The notes: generated from the letters alone by a model not told the origin. 64,000 nt of DNA from Granulicella aggregans (GCF_014203275.1 NZ_JACHIP010000007.1:186001-250000), one strand, 5' to 3'. Counted from the first letter of the stretch, positions 27,601 through 36,480 are shown. Program-made: numbers and translations.

Positions 27601-28879
27601 CCAACGAGTTGCTTTCGCCCTCTCTGAGATGTTTGTTGTCTCCACGCTCTCGCTGCCGCGAGCTTCAATTCCGCTCTACCACAACACGCTCGCAAACGAC
27701 GCTTTTGGGAACTTCCGCACTCTCATGCGAGATGTAACCCTTACACCCGCCATGGGCATATATCTTGACATGATATATAGCGTCAAACCGGCGCCGGGCC
27801 AGATCGCGAATGAGAACTACGCAAGGGAGATGTTGCAACTTTTCACCCTGGGCGTGAACGAGCTTAATCCGGATGGAACGGAACAACTTGACGAATCAGG
27901 CGCTCCGATTCCGGCGTACACCGAAGCCAATGTTCAAGCGTTCGCGAGGGCCTATACAGGGTGGGGCTATGCAGGAGATCTAGACTATAGCGACCCGATG
28001 GTTCCGCTGGATTCCGGGAGTCACCCCCTTTATAACAAGCATGACACCACAGCAAAGACGCTCATCAATTCAACGCTCCCTGCTGGTCAAACGGCGATAC
28101 AAGACCTTGATGGAGCGATGGACGATATCTTCAATCATCCCAACGTTGGTCCGTTTGTCTGCAGACAGCTCATCCAACACCTGGTGACGAGCACACCCAG
28201 CCCTGCCTATGTGGGTAGAGTCGCTGCGGTCTTTGCTGACAATGGTCAAGGCGTTCGCGGAGATATGAGGGCGGTTATCTCCGCCATCCTCCTGGACACG
28301 GAAGCTCGCGCCGGCGACCTAAACGCAGATGCAGATGATGGTCACCTGCGTGAGCCGATTCTCTTCATTACCGCGATGATGCGCGCGCTGAACTTCACGG
28401 TAACCGATCCAACTGCCTTGTTTCCGTACGACGAGCTCTCCGCGCTATCCTCGACGCTGGGTGAAGACCCCTACCGTGCCAGTTCCGTCTTCAACTTTTT
28501 CCCGGCAGAATATGAGCTTCCCGGCACGAACATGAACGCACCTGAGTTCGGAATTGAAAATACAGCCACAGCAACCCTTCGACTCTCACTGGCTGACACG
28601 ATCGTCAGCAATAAAATTCCTGGTTTCAGCGCTGATCTCTCAAGCACAAGCGAGTTTGGCCAGCTCGCCTCAAACCCGAGCGATCTAGTCGACGAACTTT
28701 CCGTTTTGCTGATGAATGGCCAGATGCCGGCGAATATGCGGGCCGCCATTGTGGACGCTGTATCGGCAATCGCGGTACCGGCTACGCCTCAAACTGCTGC
28801 GTCTTCCGCGCTGGCGCAGAGAGTTCGCCTTGCGATTTATCTGGTAATTACCTCATCGCATTACAAAGTGATTCACTAG
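24608..28879 (+). CDS. Large secreted DUF1800 protein with five Ig-like/IPT-like repeats
   Basis: 1423 residues. The N-terminus (MHFFTRFTRTFISSFG, then IVIVGLGCGSG) looks like a signal with a possible lipidated Cys24, though the lipobox is not canonical. Residues 47-920 are five units of about 175 residues. Each pairs a bacterial Ig-like half (VRLGATVQLSASV, TISATGLYRAP) with an IPT/TIG-like half (NPVPVLNSATATQI, AVVNPDPGT). Residues from about 931 form a DUF1800 domain (ILDQTSFGPTD, RQRVAFALSEMFVVS, YAREMLQLFTLGVNEL, HDTTAKTLI, CRQLIQHLVTSTPSPAYV). DUF1800 function is unknown; it typically pairs with DUF1501, as here. The ATG follows AGAGGG. Likely an outer-surface protein with an adhesive stalk, an inference from the repeats. 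Confidence 0.9.
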   Translation: MHFFTRFTRTFISSFGIVIVGLGCGSGTISNAAVPNSSGTGTAPAASVKVAGTTSVRLGATVQLSASVTNSAGTAVTWQVNGTTGGTAATGTISATGLYRAPQTMLPTGSVTISAALNGASGVSSSLTESLINPVPVLNSATATQISNTTNYIVNVTGGNFLPNSVITANAVPQATTFFSTSSLRATIAAPLGGGTVTIAVVNPDPGTSTSGTAQITTAGASIKVAGATSVRLGATVQLSASVTNSASTAVTWQVNGTTGGSAATGTISSTGLYRAPMTMLPTGSVTISAALTGATGVSSSLTESLMNPVPVLNSATATQISNTTSYVVNVTGSNFVPTAVITANSVPQATTFFSVGALRATVAAPQGGGTMTIAVVNPDPGTSTSGTAQITTASASVSVSGTTSVRLGATVQLSASVTNSAGTAVTWQVNGTTGGTAATGTISATGLYRAPQTMLPTGSVTISAALNGASGVSSSLTESLINPVPVLNSATATQISNTTNYIVNVTGGNFLPNSVITANAVPQATTFFSTSSLRATIAAPLGGGTVTIAVVNPDPGTSTSGTAQITTPGASIKVAGATSVRLGATVQLSASVTNSASTAVTWQVNGTTGGRAATGTISSTGLYRAPMTMLPTGSVTISAALTGATGVSSSLTESLMNPVPVLNSATATQISNTTSYVVNVTGSNFVPTAVITANSVPQATTFFSVGALRATVAAPQGGGTMTIAVVNPDPGTSTSGTAQITTASASVSVSGTTSVRLGATVQLSASVTNSAGTAVTWQVNGITGGTAATGTISATGLYTSPQTMPPTGSVTISATLNGAGGVSGSHTESLLNPVPVLKSATATQIGSTANYVVDVIGSSFVSNSVITTNWLSQTTAFVSANELRATVPVTPGTSTLAVSVITPDPGTSASTSVQIAVSSPPATSNPSTSSTRILDQTSFGPTDNSIAHLQKIGTSGYLAEQFAAPTTLLAECPAAGPYQCEDSEWWQTAITGQDQLRQRVAFALSEMFVVSTLSLPRASIPLYHNTLANDAFGNFRTLMRDVTLTPAMGIYLDMIYSVKPAPGQIANENYAREMLQLFTLGVNELNPDGTEQLDESGAPIPAYTEANVQAFARAYTGWGYAGDLDYSDPMVPLDSGSHPLYNKHDTTAKTLINSTLPAGQTAIQDLDGAMDDIFNHPNVGPFVCRQLIQHLVTSTPSPAYVGRVAAVFADNGQGVRGDMRAVISAILLDTEARAGDLNADADDGHLREPILFITAMMRALNFTVTDPTALFPYDELSALSSTLGEDPYRASSVFNFFPAEYELPGTNMNAPEFGIENTATATLRLSLADTIVSNKIPGFSADLSSTSEFGQLASNPSDLVDELSVLLMNGQMPANMRAAIVDAVSAIAVPATPQTAASSALAQRVRLAIYLVITSSHYKVIH
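24746..27370 (+). repeat. Five 525-bp in-frame repeats, including a near-identical 1050-bp tandem duplication
   Basis: Units start at 24746, 25271, 25796, 26321 and 26846, each 525 bases. Units 1 and 3 are almost identical, as are 2 and 4, so the pattern is A-B-A-B-A'. The block 24761-25810 recurs at 25811-26860 with very few changes (for example TTAGAS to TTPGAS and GGSAAT to GGRAAT in translation). Unit 5 shares the start of unit A until about 26960 and then diverges. This points to a recent tandem duplication. Confidence 0.95.
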
Positions 28880-28889
28880 AAGGAGCCTT

Positions 28890-30260
28890 ATGCATTTGCA
28901 TCGACGCAGCTTCGTAAAATACGCTTCCCTCGCTGCCGCAGGCAACATCGCGGGCCTTAAGCCGTTCGGCGCTCTCAATGCACTCGCGCAATCGACCCCG
29001 GACTACAAGGCGCTTGTCTGCATATTTCTCTACGGCGGCAATGACGGAAATAACATGGTGATTCCATTCGACACGGCCGGTTACGGAAACTACAAAGCGT
29101 TGCGTTCAGCGGGAGGGAGCTCCATAGCACTTGACCAAAAGATTCTCCTGCCACTCGGGTTTCGGAATAGTGGCTACGCACTGCATCCAAGCATGCCTGA
29201 GGTTTGCAACCTGATCAACAGCGGTGTGGCTGGGGTAGTCGCAAACGTTGGTACGCTCCTGCAGCCGACCACCCGCGATCAATATCTGAATAATCAAGCT
29301 GTTTCGCCGTCAAATCTGTTCTCGCATCCACACCAGCAGATTGAATGGCAAAATGCTGCGAGAGACGGGTCGACGCCAACTGGCTGGGCCGGTCGCATCG
29401 CTGATTCGATGCAGAACGTCTACAACGTCGGAGCCCAGATCCCGATGATCACTTCGATGTCGGGAGATACGGTGTTCTGCAACGGCCTTACGTCCACGCC
29501 TGTCTCGGTCGTACCGGGCCATCTCAGCGGAGCTGGCTGTTCCGAAGGATCGGAATGCGCAACGAGGCTTGCTGCGGCTCAGTCGCTGGTCACACTGACC
29601 TCAGGCGTGTCTCTCGTGACAGCGGACAATTCGATCACCTCAGATTCCTATAAATACTTAGCGACTCTCAATTCGGCAACAACCGGTTTGTCAAACCTTC
29701 AGACAGTCTTCCCCGCATCCAACGGGCTGGCGTCGCAACTGAAACAGATCGCACAGATCATTCAGGCAAGGTCTACCCTCGGCGTAAACCGCCAAATCTT
29801 CTTTTGTGGGCTAGGAAACTTTGACACGCATTCATCGCAACTGGATCTCCAAGCAGGCTTGCTCTCGCAACTTAGCGCAGCGCTCAATTCGTTCTATCAA
29901 TCCACAGTTGAGCTTGGAGTGCAAAATAGTGTGACGACATTTACGATGTCGGACTTTGCGCGTACCTTCCAGCCGAATTCGAACACAGGAACCGATCACG
30001 CGTGGGGATCACATCACTTTGTTGTAGGTGGAGCAGTCAAAGGCAACGCGATGTACGGCACATTTCCCACAATTGCCCTCGCAGGACCCAGCGACTCTGG
30101 ATCAAACGGCCGCTGGATACCGACCACCAGCAGCTCCCAGTATGCTTCAACCCTTGCACAGTGGTTTGGCGTGCCTACCTCTTCACTCGGTGCAATCTTT
30201 CCGAATATAGGCAATTTCAGCGCTACTGACTTGGGTTTCATGGGAGGTCAGTCGGTCTAA
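28890..30260 (+). CDS. DUF1501 protein, Tat-exported
   Basis: 456 residues starting with a twin-arginine signal (HRRSFVKYASLAAAGNIAG) and continuing with the DUF1501 hallmarks: LVCIFLYGGNDGNNMVIPFD, YALHPSMPEVCNLINSGVAGVVANVG, FSHPHQQIEWQ, FDTHSSQLDLQAGLLSQL and DHAWGSHHFVVGGAVKG. The fold is related to alkaline phosphatase/sulfatase-type enzymes, but no activity is established for the family. It starts 11 bases after the DUF1800 gene, with AGGAG just upstream of ATG, so the two form an operon. Their pairing is seen in many Acidobacteriota, Planctomycetes and Proteobacteria. Exported, probably periplasmic; role unknown. Confidence 0.92.
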   Translation: MHLHRRSFVKYASLAAAGNIAGLKPFGALNALAQSTPDYKALVCIFLYGGNDGNNMVIPFDTAGYGNYKALRSAGGSSIALDQKILLPLGFRNSGYALHPSMPEVCNLINSGVAGVVANVGTLLQPTTRDQYLNNQAVSPSNLFSHPHQQIEWQNAARDGSTPTGWAGRIADSMQNVYNVGAQIPMITSMSGDTVFCNGLTSTPVSVVPGHLSGAGCSEGSECATRLAAAQSLVTLTSGVSLVTADNSITSDSYKYLATLNSATTGLSNLQTVFPASNGLASQLKQIAQIIQARSTLGVNRQIFFCGLGNFDTHSSQLDLQAGLLSQLSAALNSFYQSTVELGVQNSVTTFTMSDFARTFQPNSNTGTDHAWGSHHFVVGGAVKGNAMYGTFPTIALAGPSDSGSNGRWIPTTSSSQYASTLAQWFGVPTSSLGAIFPNIGNFSATDLGFMGGQSV

Positions 30261-30340
30261 TCTTGGCATACAGCTATTCAGCCGTTGTCAGCAGCTGACT
30301 TGCTGTATGGATAGCTGAGGCTCTTCACACATTCAAAACC

Positions 30341-30380
30341 GACCCGGGGGTGGACCAATGTACTGGCCAATCCCCGGGTC
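30341..30380 (-). terminator. GC-rich hairpin between convergent genes
   Basis: GACCCGGGG (30341-30349) pairs with CCCCGGGTC (30372-30380), with further partial pairing inside. Read on the minus strand the stem is followed by GGTTTTGAA, a short T-run, so it best fits a terminator for the Wza-like gene ending at 30421. It may also stop transcripts arriving from the DUF1501 gene. Confidence 0.6.
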
Positions 30381-30420
30381 GCTCTGCGAATCAAGAACTT
30401 TTGCTACAGACCGCTCTTCC

Positions 30421-31395
30421 CTACCGCGTATACAAGACTCCCGACGTTGCAGCAGAGCTAACAGCCGCGGTAATTGCCGGCGCATTCACCAAGAAATTCT
30501 TGCTGTAACTGAATGGTATCCAGATCGCGTCCTCTGCCTTGAGCGGGACGTCAGCGGCCTTGCCCTTCATGATCTTGCCGACATTGATCGGCGGCATAGC
30601 CAGGTAGGCACCATTCTGCTTCCGGAAAAGCTGAACCTTGCGCAAGCCCGAAGTTGGCAAGGTCCCTCCTGCTTGAGTTAGAGCTTGTATCAGTGTGAGA
30701 CGACCATCCTCGTTATTCATTGTGACGGGAGAGGGGCGGCCCACATTGCCAAGGACGTAGACTGTGTCCGCGCGCGGCACCACGATGATATCCCCGGGAT
30801 CGACCATCGGATCATTATCAAGCTGTCTCGCGGCATCCTGGGGAAGATATACCGACTCGCGCGGTCGTGCCGGATTTCGATGCTGAATCGTGACCGTGCG
30901 AGACGCGCGCTCGCTGAGGCCGCCCGCCATCGCCAAAACTGTGAGGAGTGGCCGGGGCGATGTGAGGGGAACTGCCGCTCCCGTTGTCAGACTCAACCCG
31001 TTGATATACCCAATTACAGTCGCGTTCGTGGAAGCATTTGTTTCAACAGTTACCTGCACATGGGCATCGCGCAACATGTGTTTCTGCATGTATGCATCGG
31101 CGATCGCTATACTCGCTTCACCGGGGGTCATCCCGCTGATTTTCACAGAACCGACCAGAAGCAAAGGCACCGTCCCAGAATCCGTCACACGAACATGAAA
31201 GGCGTCAAGGTCGGGCTCGTCGTAGACATGGAAAGAGATCACGTCGCCGGCAACGATTGGATTCGTATCGGCATTATTCGTGAATTCAGCCGCAACCACG
31301 GCGGTTTGAGCCTGCGTGGGACTAGAGGTCTGGCCGAGTGCCGAAGAAGCCAAGGAACCCGCTAAGGCAAAGATTATGGATGAATAGAGCCGCAC
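30421..31395 (-). CDS. Wza-like polysaccharide export protein
   Basis: 324 residues with a signal peptide (IIFALAGSLASSALGQ) and no lipobox Cys, unlike enterobacterial Wza. The polysaccharide biosynthesis/export domain begins NPIVAGDVISFHVYDEPDLD and is followed by SLBB-type domains (VYVLGNVGRPSPVTMNNEDG, LTLIQALTQAGG). These proteins form the outer-membrane or periplasmic channel through which EPS leaves the cell. The start is GTG with GGAGGAAAT upstream. It lies two bases after the stop of the Wzc/GumC-like gene, so the two are one operon and probably physically interacting partners. Confidence 0.92.
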   Translation of the reverse strand: MRLYSSIIFALAGSLASSALGQTSSPTQAQTAVVAAEFTNNADTNPIVAGDVISFHVYDEPDLDAFHVRVTDSGTVPLLLVGSVKISGMTPGEASIAIADAYMQKHMLRDAHVQVTVETNASTNATVIGYINGLSLTTGAAVPLTSPRPLLTVLAMAGGLSERASRTVTIQHRNPARPRESVYLPQDAARQLDNDPMVDPGDIIVVPRADTVYVLGNVGRPSPVTMNNEDGRLTLIQALTQAGGTLPTSGLRKVQLFRKQNGAYLAMPPINVGKIMKGKAADVPLKAEDAIWIPFSYSKNFLVNAPAITAAVSSAATSGVLYTR

Positions 31396-31397
31396 GA

Positions 31398-33758
31398 TTA
31401 GATTTCCTCCATGCGTTTATAGTCGGAGGGTACGTTGCGGGATCCGTAGAATTCGTAGTACCCCTCACTACTTGGACTCACAGCATTAATAATCGCGCCC
31501 ACTGGTGCTTGATTCTGGCGAGAAAGTATATTGTATGCCGCGCGCATCGCACGTAATGTCGTCCGTCTATACCCGGTCACAATGAGAATCAGGTCCGCAT
31601 GCTTCGACAATTGGATGGAGTCGGCAACAGGAAGCATCAGGGGCGCGTCAAGCAGCACCACATCATACGTCTTCCGCCAGCCCAAGAGCAGTTGCTCCAT
31701 CTTTTCCGAGGCGAGTAGATCGTGAAAGGCTGCCGTGCGTGGGCCCGCCGGGATGCAATCAAGCCCAGGCACCTGCTCTACGGATAGAGCCCAATCAGAA
31801 TTTAGCTCTCCGGCGAGTATGCTCGACAAACCTTGCGACGCCTTGGAGATTCCAGCTCGCATAGCCAGTTTAGGATTAGTAACGTCGGCTTCAACTAGAA
31901 GTGTACGCGCGCCGGCCCTCGAAAGAGTTGCAGCGAGATTCAAACTTGTCATGCTGCCATCAGCGCCGGGAGCGATGCCAGTAAGGAGAATCACCTGTCG
32001 CGAGGCGACTGCGTCACTCATGATCACAGTTCTCAGCAACCGCAGCGCTCCCGCATACTCCGAGCTGGAATCTTCCAGGAAACTCGTCAAACTACCTGAC
32101 CAGTCCTTCCCCTTGCGGAGCGATCTAAGGTACGCGGGTCCCGAAGGATCGACAGCAGGAAGAAGAGAATACACAGGAATCCCGACTTGAGACTCGATCA
32201 TTTCCGGAGAGACCCATTTATCTTCGAGAAGATCTCGGATTCCGGCTAAGACAATCCCGCAAATAAGCCCGCCGAAGATTGAACCAACAAGGATGATGGA
32301 CACACGGGGAGAAGATGGTCTCGATGGAGCAAAACCCTTTGAGACCACCGCTGTCTCATCTGCCTGAAGTCCAGCCAGCACGCTCGCCTGGCTGACCCTG
32401 TTACTTAGGTCCGTATATAACTGGCGAGCGTCCTGCGCCTGAACGTGCACAATTTCGTATCTTAGTTCCTGATCGTTTAGCTCGTTCGCATGCTTCACGA
32501 GCTTGTCACGCTGGGAACGAGCCAAATCAGCCTGCTCATTAGCGATCGCGAAGTCATTGTTCGCGCGAGCAAGCATCCTTTCCGTCTCCGCCTTCAGCGA
32601 ATCCTGCAATGAACGGAGATTTGCGCGCTCCTGGATCAGTTTTGGATTGGAGTCGCCATAACGCAACTCATCGCGAGAGAGCGAGGCCTTCAGAATGTCA
32701 ATCTGTTGCTGCTGGTTCTTGATGACATCGAGAGACGTTGTCGATTGTGGATTGCCTGAACCAGCAAGTCCACTCCCGGCGAGCCCGGAGAGAAGTTGCG
32801 GATCGTGGGTTTGCGCAATCTGCTGGATTGCTCCGCGCAAAATACGATTCGACTCAGCCGCCGAGAGGCTTGACGTTATCTGCTGGAGTTGGTCGAGCAC
32901 AGGGCTGTACACAAGATTCTGTCCGGCGGTATTGGTGCCGCTGAGCGTGTAGGTCTGCGTCACGCGGCGAATCTCGGCTTCCTGAGACTCCAGTTTGTCA
33001 GCGTTGGCCTTCACTGTATCAAGCTGCTTCTTTAGCCAATCTGACATTTGCTCGACAGAGGCTTGCCTTGTCATGAAGCTGTTCTGCGTCAGGTCGACTG
33101 CAAGCGTATTCACCACCTGCTCCGCGACTCTTGGATCGGAAGCGGCATACGAGATCGAGATTAAGCGAGTACCCGGAGAATTTTGCACCTTCAGGTGCTT
33201 CTGGAAAATTCCCACAACACGGTCACGGCGAGCAGGCGAATCAACCAGTCTTGTGTTGGGAGCATCGCCCTTCGCTGGCGATGAAAACAGCGAAAAAAAA
33301 GATCCTAGAAGAGAGGGGGTCGACTGGAAGTCCTCTTGCTGCTCCAGGCCGAGTTCATCGACGACACGAAGCGCGAGCTGATAAGACTGAAGCTCGGCCA
33401 CCTTAGTCGCCAGAGTGACGGTCTCCATGGCCGGATTCGGAGCGTCCCCTTGAGCAGATCCTTGGACCAGATGATTGATACCAAGGGTATCTTCAGGCTG
33501 CTTGATCTCAATTAGCGCCTCTGCGCTGTAGCGCCGCTTAGCAACGATGCAGGCAATCACACCGAGTGCGAAGAAGACCACCACTACGACGGCGATGAGT
33601 ATCCGCTGGCGGCGCAGGAATCGGAGGATATCGTTGAACGAAAGGAGTTGCTCAGCACCAGGGTGTGTTCCCGACGGACGATCTCTATAATCCACAGTCA
33701 ACCTTTCGGCTTCCACACTATCGGAGACAGCATGAAGCCGGTTGGAATGCAATCCCAA
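31398..33758 (-). CDS. Wzc/GumC-like polysaccharide copolymerase with BY-kinase-like domain, damaged P-loop
   Basis: 786 residues: a cytoplasmic N-terminus, a first helix (ILIAVVVVVFFALGVIACIV), a Wzz-type chain-length domain with long coiled coils (about 90-460), and a second helix (SIILVGSIFGGLICGIVLAG). A C-terminal BY-kinase-like domain follows (about 560-786). The Walker A region reads GIAPGADGSMTSLNLAA, where active kinases have PGEGKS/T, so the phosphate-binding Lys is missing. Walker A' (LLVEADVTNPK) and Walker B (VVLLDAPLML) remain, as does a C-terminal tyrosine cluster (EGYYEFYG). It should control EPS length and export with the Wza-like partner, but ATP use is doubtful. The start is uncertain: TTG at 33758 or an internal GTG. 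Confidence 0.9.
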   Translation of the reverse strand: MGLHSNRLHAVSDSVEAERLTVDYRDRPSGTHPGAEQLLSFNDILRFLRRQRILIAVVVVVFFALGVIACIVAKRRYSAEALIEIKQPEDTLGINHLVQGSAQGDAPNPAMETVTLATKVAELQSYQLALRVVDELGLEQQEDFQSTPSLLGSFFSLFSSPAKGDAPNTRLVDSPARRDRVVGIFQKHLKVQNSPGTRLISISYAASDPRVAEQVVNTLAVDLTQNSFMTRQASVEQMSDWLKKQLDTVKANADKLESQEAEIRRVTQTYTLSGTNTAGQNLVYSPVLDQLQQITSSLSAAESNRILRGAIQQIAQTHDPQLLSGLAGSGLAGSGNPQSTTSLDVIKNQQQQIDILKASLSRDELRYGDSNPKLIQERANLRSLQDSLKAETERMLARANNDFAIANEQADLARSQRDKLVKHANELNDQELRYEIVHVQAQDARQLYTDLSNRVSQASVLAGLQADETAVVSKGFAPSRPSSPRVSIILVGSIFGGLICGIVLAGIRDLLEDKWVSPEMIESQVGIPVYSLLPAVDPSGPAYLRSLRKGKDWSGSLTSFLEDSSSEYAGALRLLRTVIMSDAVASRQVILLTGIAPGADGSMTSLNLAATLSRAGARTLLVEADVTNPKLAMRAGISKASQGLSSILAGELNSDWALSVEQVPGLDCIPAGPRTAAFHDLLASEKMEQLLLGWRKTYDVVLLDAPLMLPVADSIQLSKHADLILIVTGYRRTTLRAMRAAYNILSRQNQAPVGAIINAVSPSSEGYYEFYGSRNVPSDYKRMEEI

Positions 33759-34316
33759 TTAAACCACAGCAAGCTTTACCGGTTGGCTACAACGAGCTTA
33801 CACGGTTTCCAGGGCAGTCGCAAGAACTGGAGTGTCAAACCAAAGTAGCGTTCATTGACACCTCGTAAGATTAAGACTAAAGGCGGCGTCTTAGCGAATA
33901 GAACTGCGGCCTGAGGAGCCGTCGTAGTTAACTTTATTCTCTGTGTCACATTCACTCTTGATCTGCCGGGTCGGGGTCCCCCCCTGAGGGCTTCCCTCGC
34001 CTGCTGAATAAGAAGGAGCGTCGGTTGCTGCGCTGAGAGGATTTAGATTTTGCTGAGATAGGAAGACTGTATCACGGGAACGCCAGCGGCAGCGATAAGA
34101 CTTGTCAAAAACTCTCCATCGGCGCGTATGCGGTTTCTGACCACACGCAAGAGAAAGCGCCCTCTGCGATGAGGAGCATGGGATGAGAACCAGTGCCCTT
34201 CCAACACCTTGGACGGCGGCGGCACTCGAAGAGGCTGCGCTATACTGGGCTTCCGACACACAGAGATTTGGGCAACCAACAAGGCAGCGCTTCACATCGA
34301 GGGCTTGGAAACGGCG
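33759..34316. other. Divergent intergenic region, probable promoters, no gene seen
   Basis: About 560 bases between the Wzc-like gene (minus) and the secreted SGNH protein (plus). Both transcription units must start here. The frames present read as low-quality, Ser/Arg-rich sequence without family character. I see no clear -35/-10 pair that I would defend. Confidence 0.45.
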
Positions 34317-36443
34317 ATGAAATGCTTGCGAGGCTTTTCCAACTTGCTGTTAGTGCTGCTGGTCATCTCCGTCTCCGCCGCGGGAGTGGAGGGCAAAGAC
34401 TCGCGCGAACAGAACCTCGCCGGCTCCCCAATTGATGGCATGTCCGGCCAGAGCCGCGCTACAAATACGGCGGAGCCGCAGTCTCCGAAGGCAGGCGGCC
34501 TGGTCTCTGACAAATCGCGACCGACGACAAATCTGATGGGCAACCAACCCGCAATTTGGCTAGCTTCTCACGATCAGGCCGCTGGTTCCTTCACAGGAAA
34601 AGAGACTCTAGAGATCCCCAGCGGCACACGAAGCATCTCCCTCTGCTTTACTGGCGCACGGGGCGGCAGCGGAGTCGAGACGGCGATGGGGAATGATCTT
34701 ATCCTGCAGGCAGCTATCGCGTTCCGTAGAGGTTCAGAAAAAGCTATGCAGTTCGCAGTTGACCGTCAAACCGAGTGGGTTCTCGACAAGGACGCGCCTG
34801 CCGTATGCACGGATCCCCTGGCGTTTGAAGCCCCGGGCGCTCCGACGAACGCCGTATTGAGTGTGTATGAACGAGTCCCAGCGCCGCCCACTGCAACCGT
34901 GTCTGCCGCGTGGAACAAAGAAAGTAACCTGGCTTCGTCCACCACGTACTCTTACAAGGTAACCTGCTTCGATCACTACGAGAGTGGCCCGGGGGCGACC
35001 TACACCGCGACGACTACCGCCCAGGGACAAGCATTTGCTTTGAATATCAGACCACCGGGTGGGAATGCCCTCGCCAATGGGAACACCCCATGCACGCAAT
35101 ATGAGATTTACCGCTCGAGTTCCAGTGATGGATCGTTTAACAGCATCGGAACGGTTCCGGCGAATCTTACTGGTAGCACCCCGTTCTACGACACAGGACT
35201 AACTCCCGCGTCGCACGGTCCGCCGGCCCCTGCCAGGCTTTACTACAACGCACACATTCTGAACGGTTCAAATTATGCCACTGGCGTGTTGCCCTATAAC
35301 CAGGTTCTCGAACCGGTGTCCTCCTCTTATTCTGGCTGGACGAGGTCTACTGTTTTTTTGCCCGCCATCATCTTGAGTGACGACACAAGCAACCGCGGCT
35401 GGTGTGGTATCGGTACGTCTCGACTCAGTGAAGGAGATATAGGAGGGTATGGCCAATATATCGCCCAGTTTCCGAATACTGACCTATTCTACGGCTTTAG
35501 TTGGTTTACTCGGGGCATGATTTCAGCCGGACGGAACTCCCTCAATTTAGGAGTGCCTGGCGGCAGGTTGGATTGGATGAACACGAACCATGGCCGAAAT
35601 GCGTTCAGGCGTTTTGCACTGCAATTTTGTCATGGCATCGTCTCTGAATTCGGCATTAACGACGTTGATAACAGCGTGACATGGCAGAATCTAGCCATCA
35701 ATAAAATGCAGGAAGCATTTGGCTATCGTCGAAAAGGCGTTCCTTATGTCGCCACCACGCTGGAGCCGGTCACCACAGACTCAGTAGACAATTTCATGAC
35801 TACCGCAAACCAGAAGCCCATCGGCGCTGCGGCTGCACGAATAAGTTATAACGATTGGGTTCGATCCCCTTGCGTCGCTGATCAGAATCTAAATAGCTCT
35901 ACGGGCAAGGTCACTCTGGGAACTCCGATTGCACCTGTATCGAATACTTGCCCGGCCGGATCATCTATGACCCCTCTCATTTCGAAGTACTTTGATGCGG
36001 CAGCAACCGCAGAGTGCGACTATGACGGCCGCCAGACTCTCGATGGCGGCTACTGGTGCCCACCGTCCGGTTCCGGGCTCACCGGAACGGTTATTGGAAC
36101 CCCATCCACAACCAAAGTTCAAATAAAAGGGACGGCGCTAACCGTCAATCAATTTTCCGGCTATAACTTGGTGATGACCTCAGGGCCCGCTACCGGACAG
36201 ATGGCAATAATTTTCACCAACGACAAGGATGGCACCCTGAGCCTCTTTGCTAACGGCGTGAGCTGGCCTGGAGGCGGCAAACCGCTCCGAGGATTCTCCA
36301 CTGCCCCCGCGCCTGGTGACAAGTTTCATCTCTATCGCATCCTCACAACGGATGGACTCCACGGCACAACAGGATGGAACCGGGAGATTGCGGGACCAGC
36401 TTTTGCTGCTTGGCTCAGCGCAAAATTCCCTGTCGGCTATTAG
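34317..36443 (+). CDS. Secreted SGNH/GDSL-like hydrolase with an internal fibronectin-like segment
   Basis: I start at ATG 34317 (MKCLRGFSNLL, signal core LLVLLVISVSAAG), giving 708 residues; a longer frame from 34209 adds a non-signal-like leader. The middle has a fibronectin type III-like stretch (TYSYKVTCFDHYESG, QYEIYRSSSSDGSF). Three later blocks resemble the SGNH hydrolase set: GIGTSRLSEGD (Ser block), SEFGINDVDNS (G-x-N-D block) and DGLHGTTGWNREIA (D-x-x-H block), separated by insertions. It may be a secreted esterase or deacylase acting on the EPS, an inference from fold motifs and location. It is unusually large for this family. The next gene begins about 160 bases downstream. Confidence 0.6.
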   Translation: MKCLRGFSNLLLVLLVISVSAAGVEGKDSREQNLAGSPIDGMSGQSRATNTAEPQSPKAGGLVSDKSRPTTNLMGNQPAIWLASHDQAAGSFTGKETLEIPSGTRSISLCFTGARGGSGVETAMGNDLILQAAIAFRRGSEKAMQFAVDRQTEWVLDKDAPAVCTDPLAFEAPGAPTNAVLSVYERVPAPPTATVSAAWNKESNLASSTTYSYKVTCFDHYESGPGATYTATTTAQGQAFALNIRPPGGNALANGNTPCTQYEIYRSSSSDGSFNSIGTVPANLTGSTPFYDTGLTPASHGPPAPARLYYNAHILNGSNYATGVLPYNQVLEPVSSSYSGWTRSTVFLPAIILSDDTSNRGWCGIGTSRLSEGDIGGYGQYIAQFPNTDLFYGFSWFTRGMISAGRNSLNLGVPGGRLDWMNTNHGRNAFRRFALQFCHGIVSEFGINDVDNSVTWQNLAINKMQEAFGYRRKGVPYVATTLEPVTTDSVDNFMTTANQKPIGAAAARISYNDWVRSPCVADQNLNSSTGKVTLGTPIAPVSNTCPAGSSMTPLISKYFDAAATAECDYDGRQTLDGGYWCPPSGSGLTGTVIGTPSTTKVQIKGTALTVNQFSGYNLVMTSGPATGQMAIIFTNDKDGTLSLFANGVSWPGGGKPLRGFSTAPAPGDKFHLYRILTTDGLHGTTGWNREIAGPAFAAWLSAKFPVGY

Positions 36444-36461
36444 CGACCGCCTCTTGGATCG

Positions 36462-36480
36462 GCCCCCTAATGGGGGCTTC
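36462..36480 (+). terminator. Likely terminator after the SGNH-like gene
   Basis: GCCCCC-TAAT-GGGGGC hairpin (36462-36477) followed by TTC, beginning 19 bases after the stop codon. The T-run is short, so termination may be weak. Confidence 0.45.

Noticed and set aside
33891..34295. 134-codon minus-strand frame in the Wzc/SGNH gap
   Set aside because: Ser/Arg-rich, no motif and no ribosome site; likely chance.
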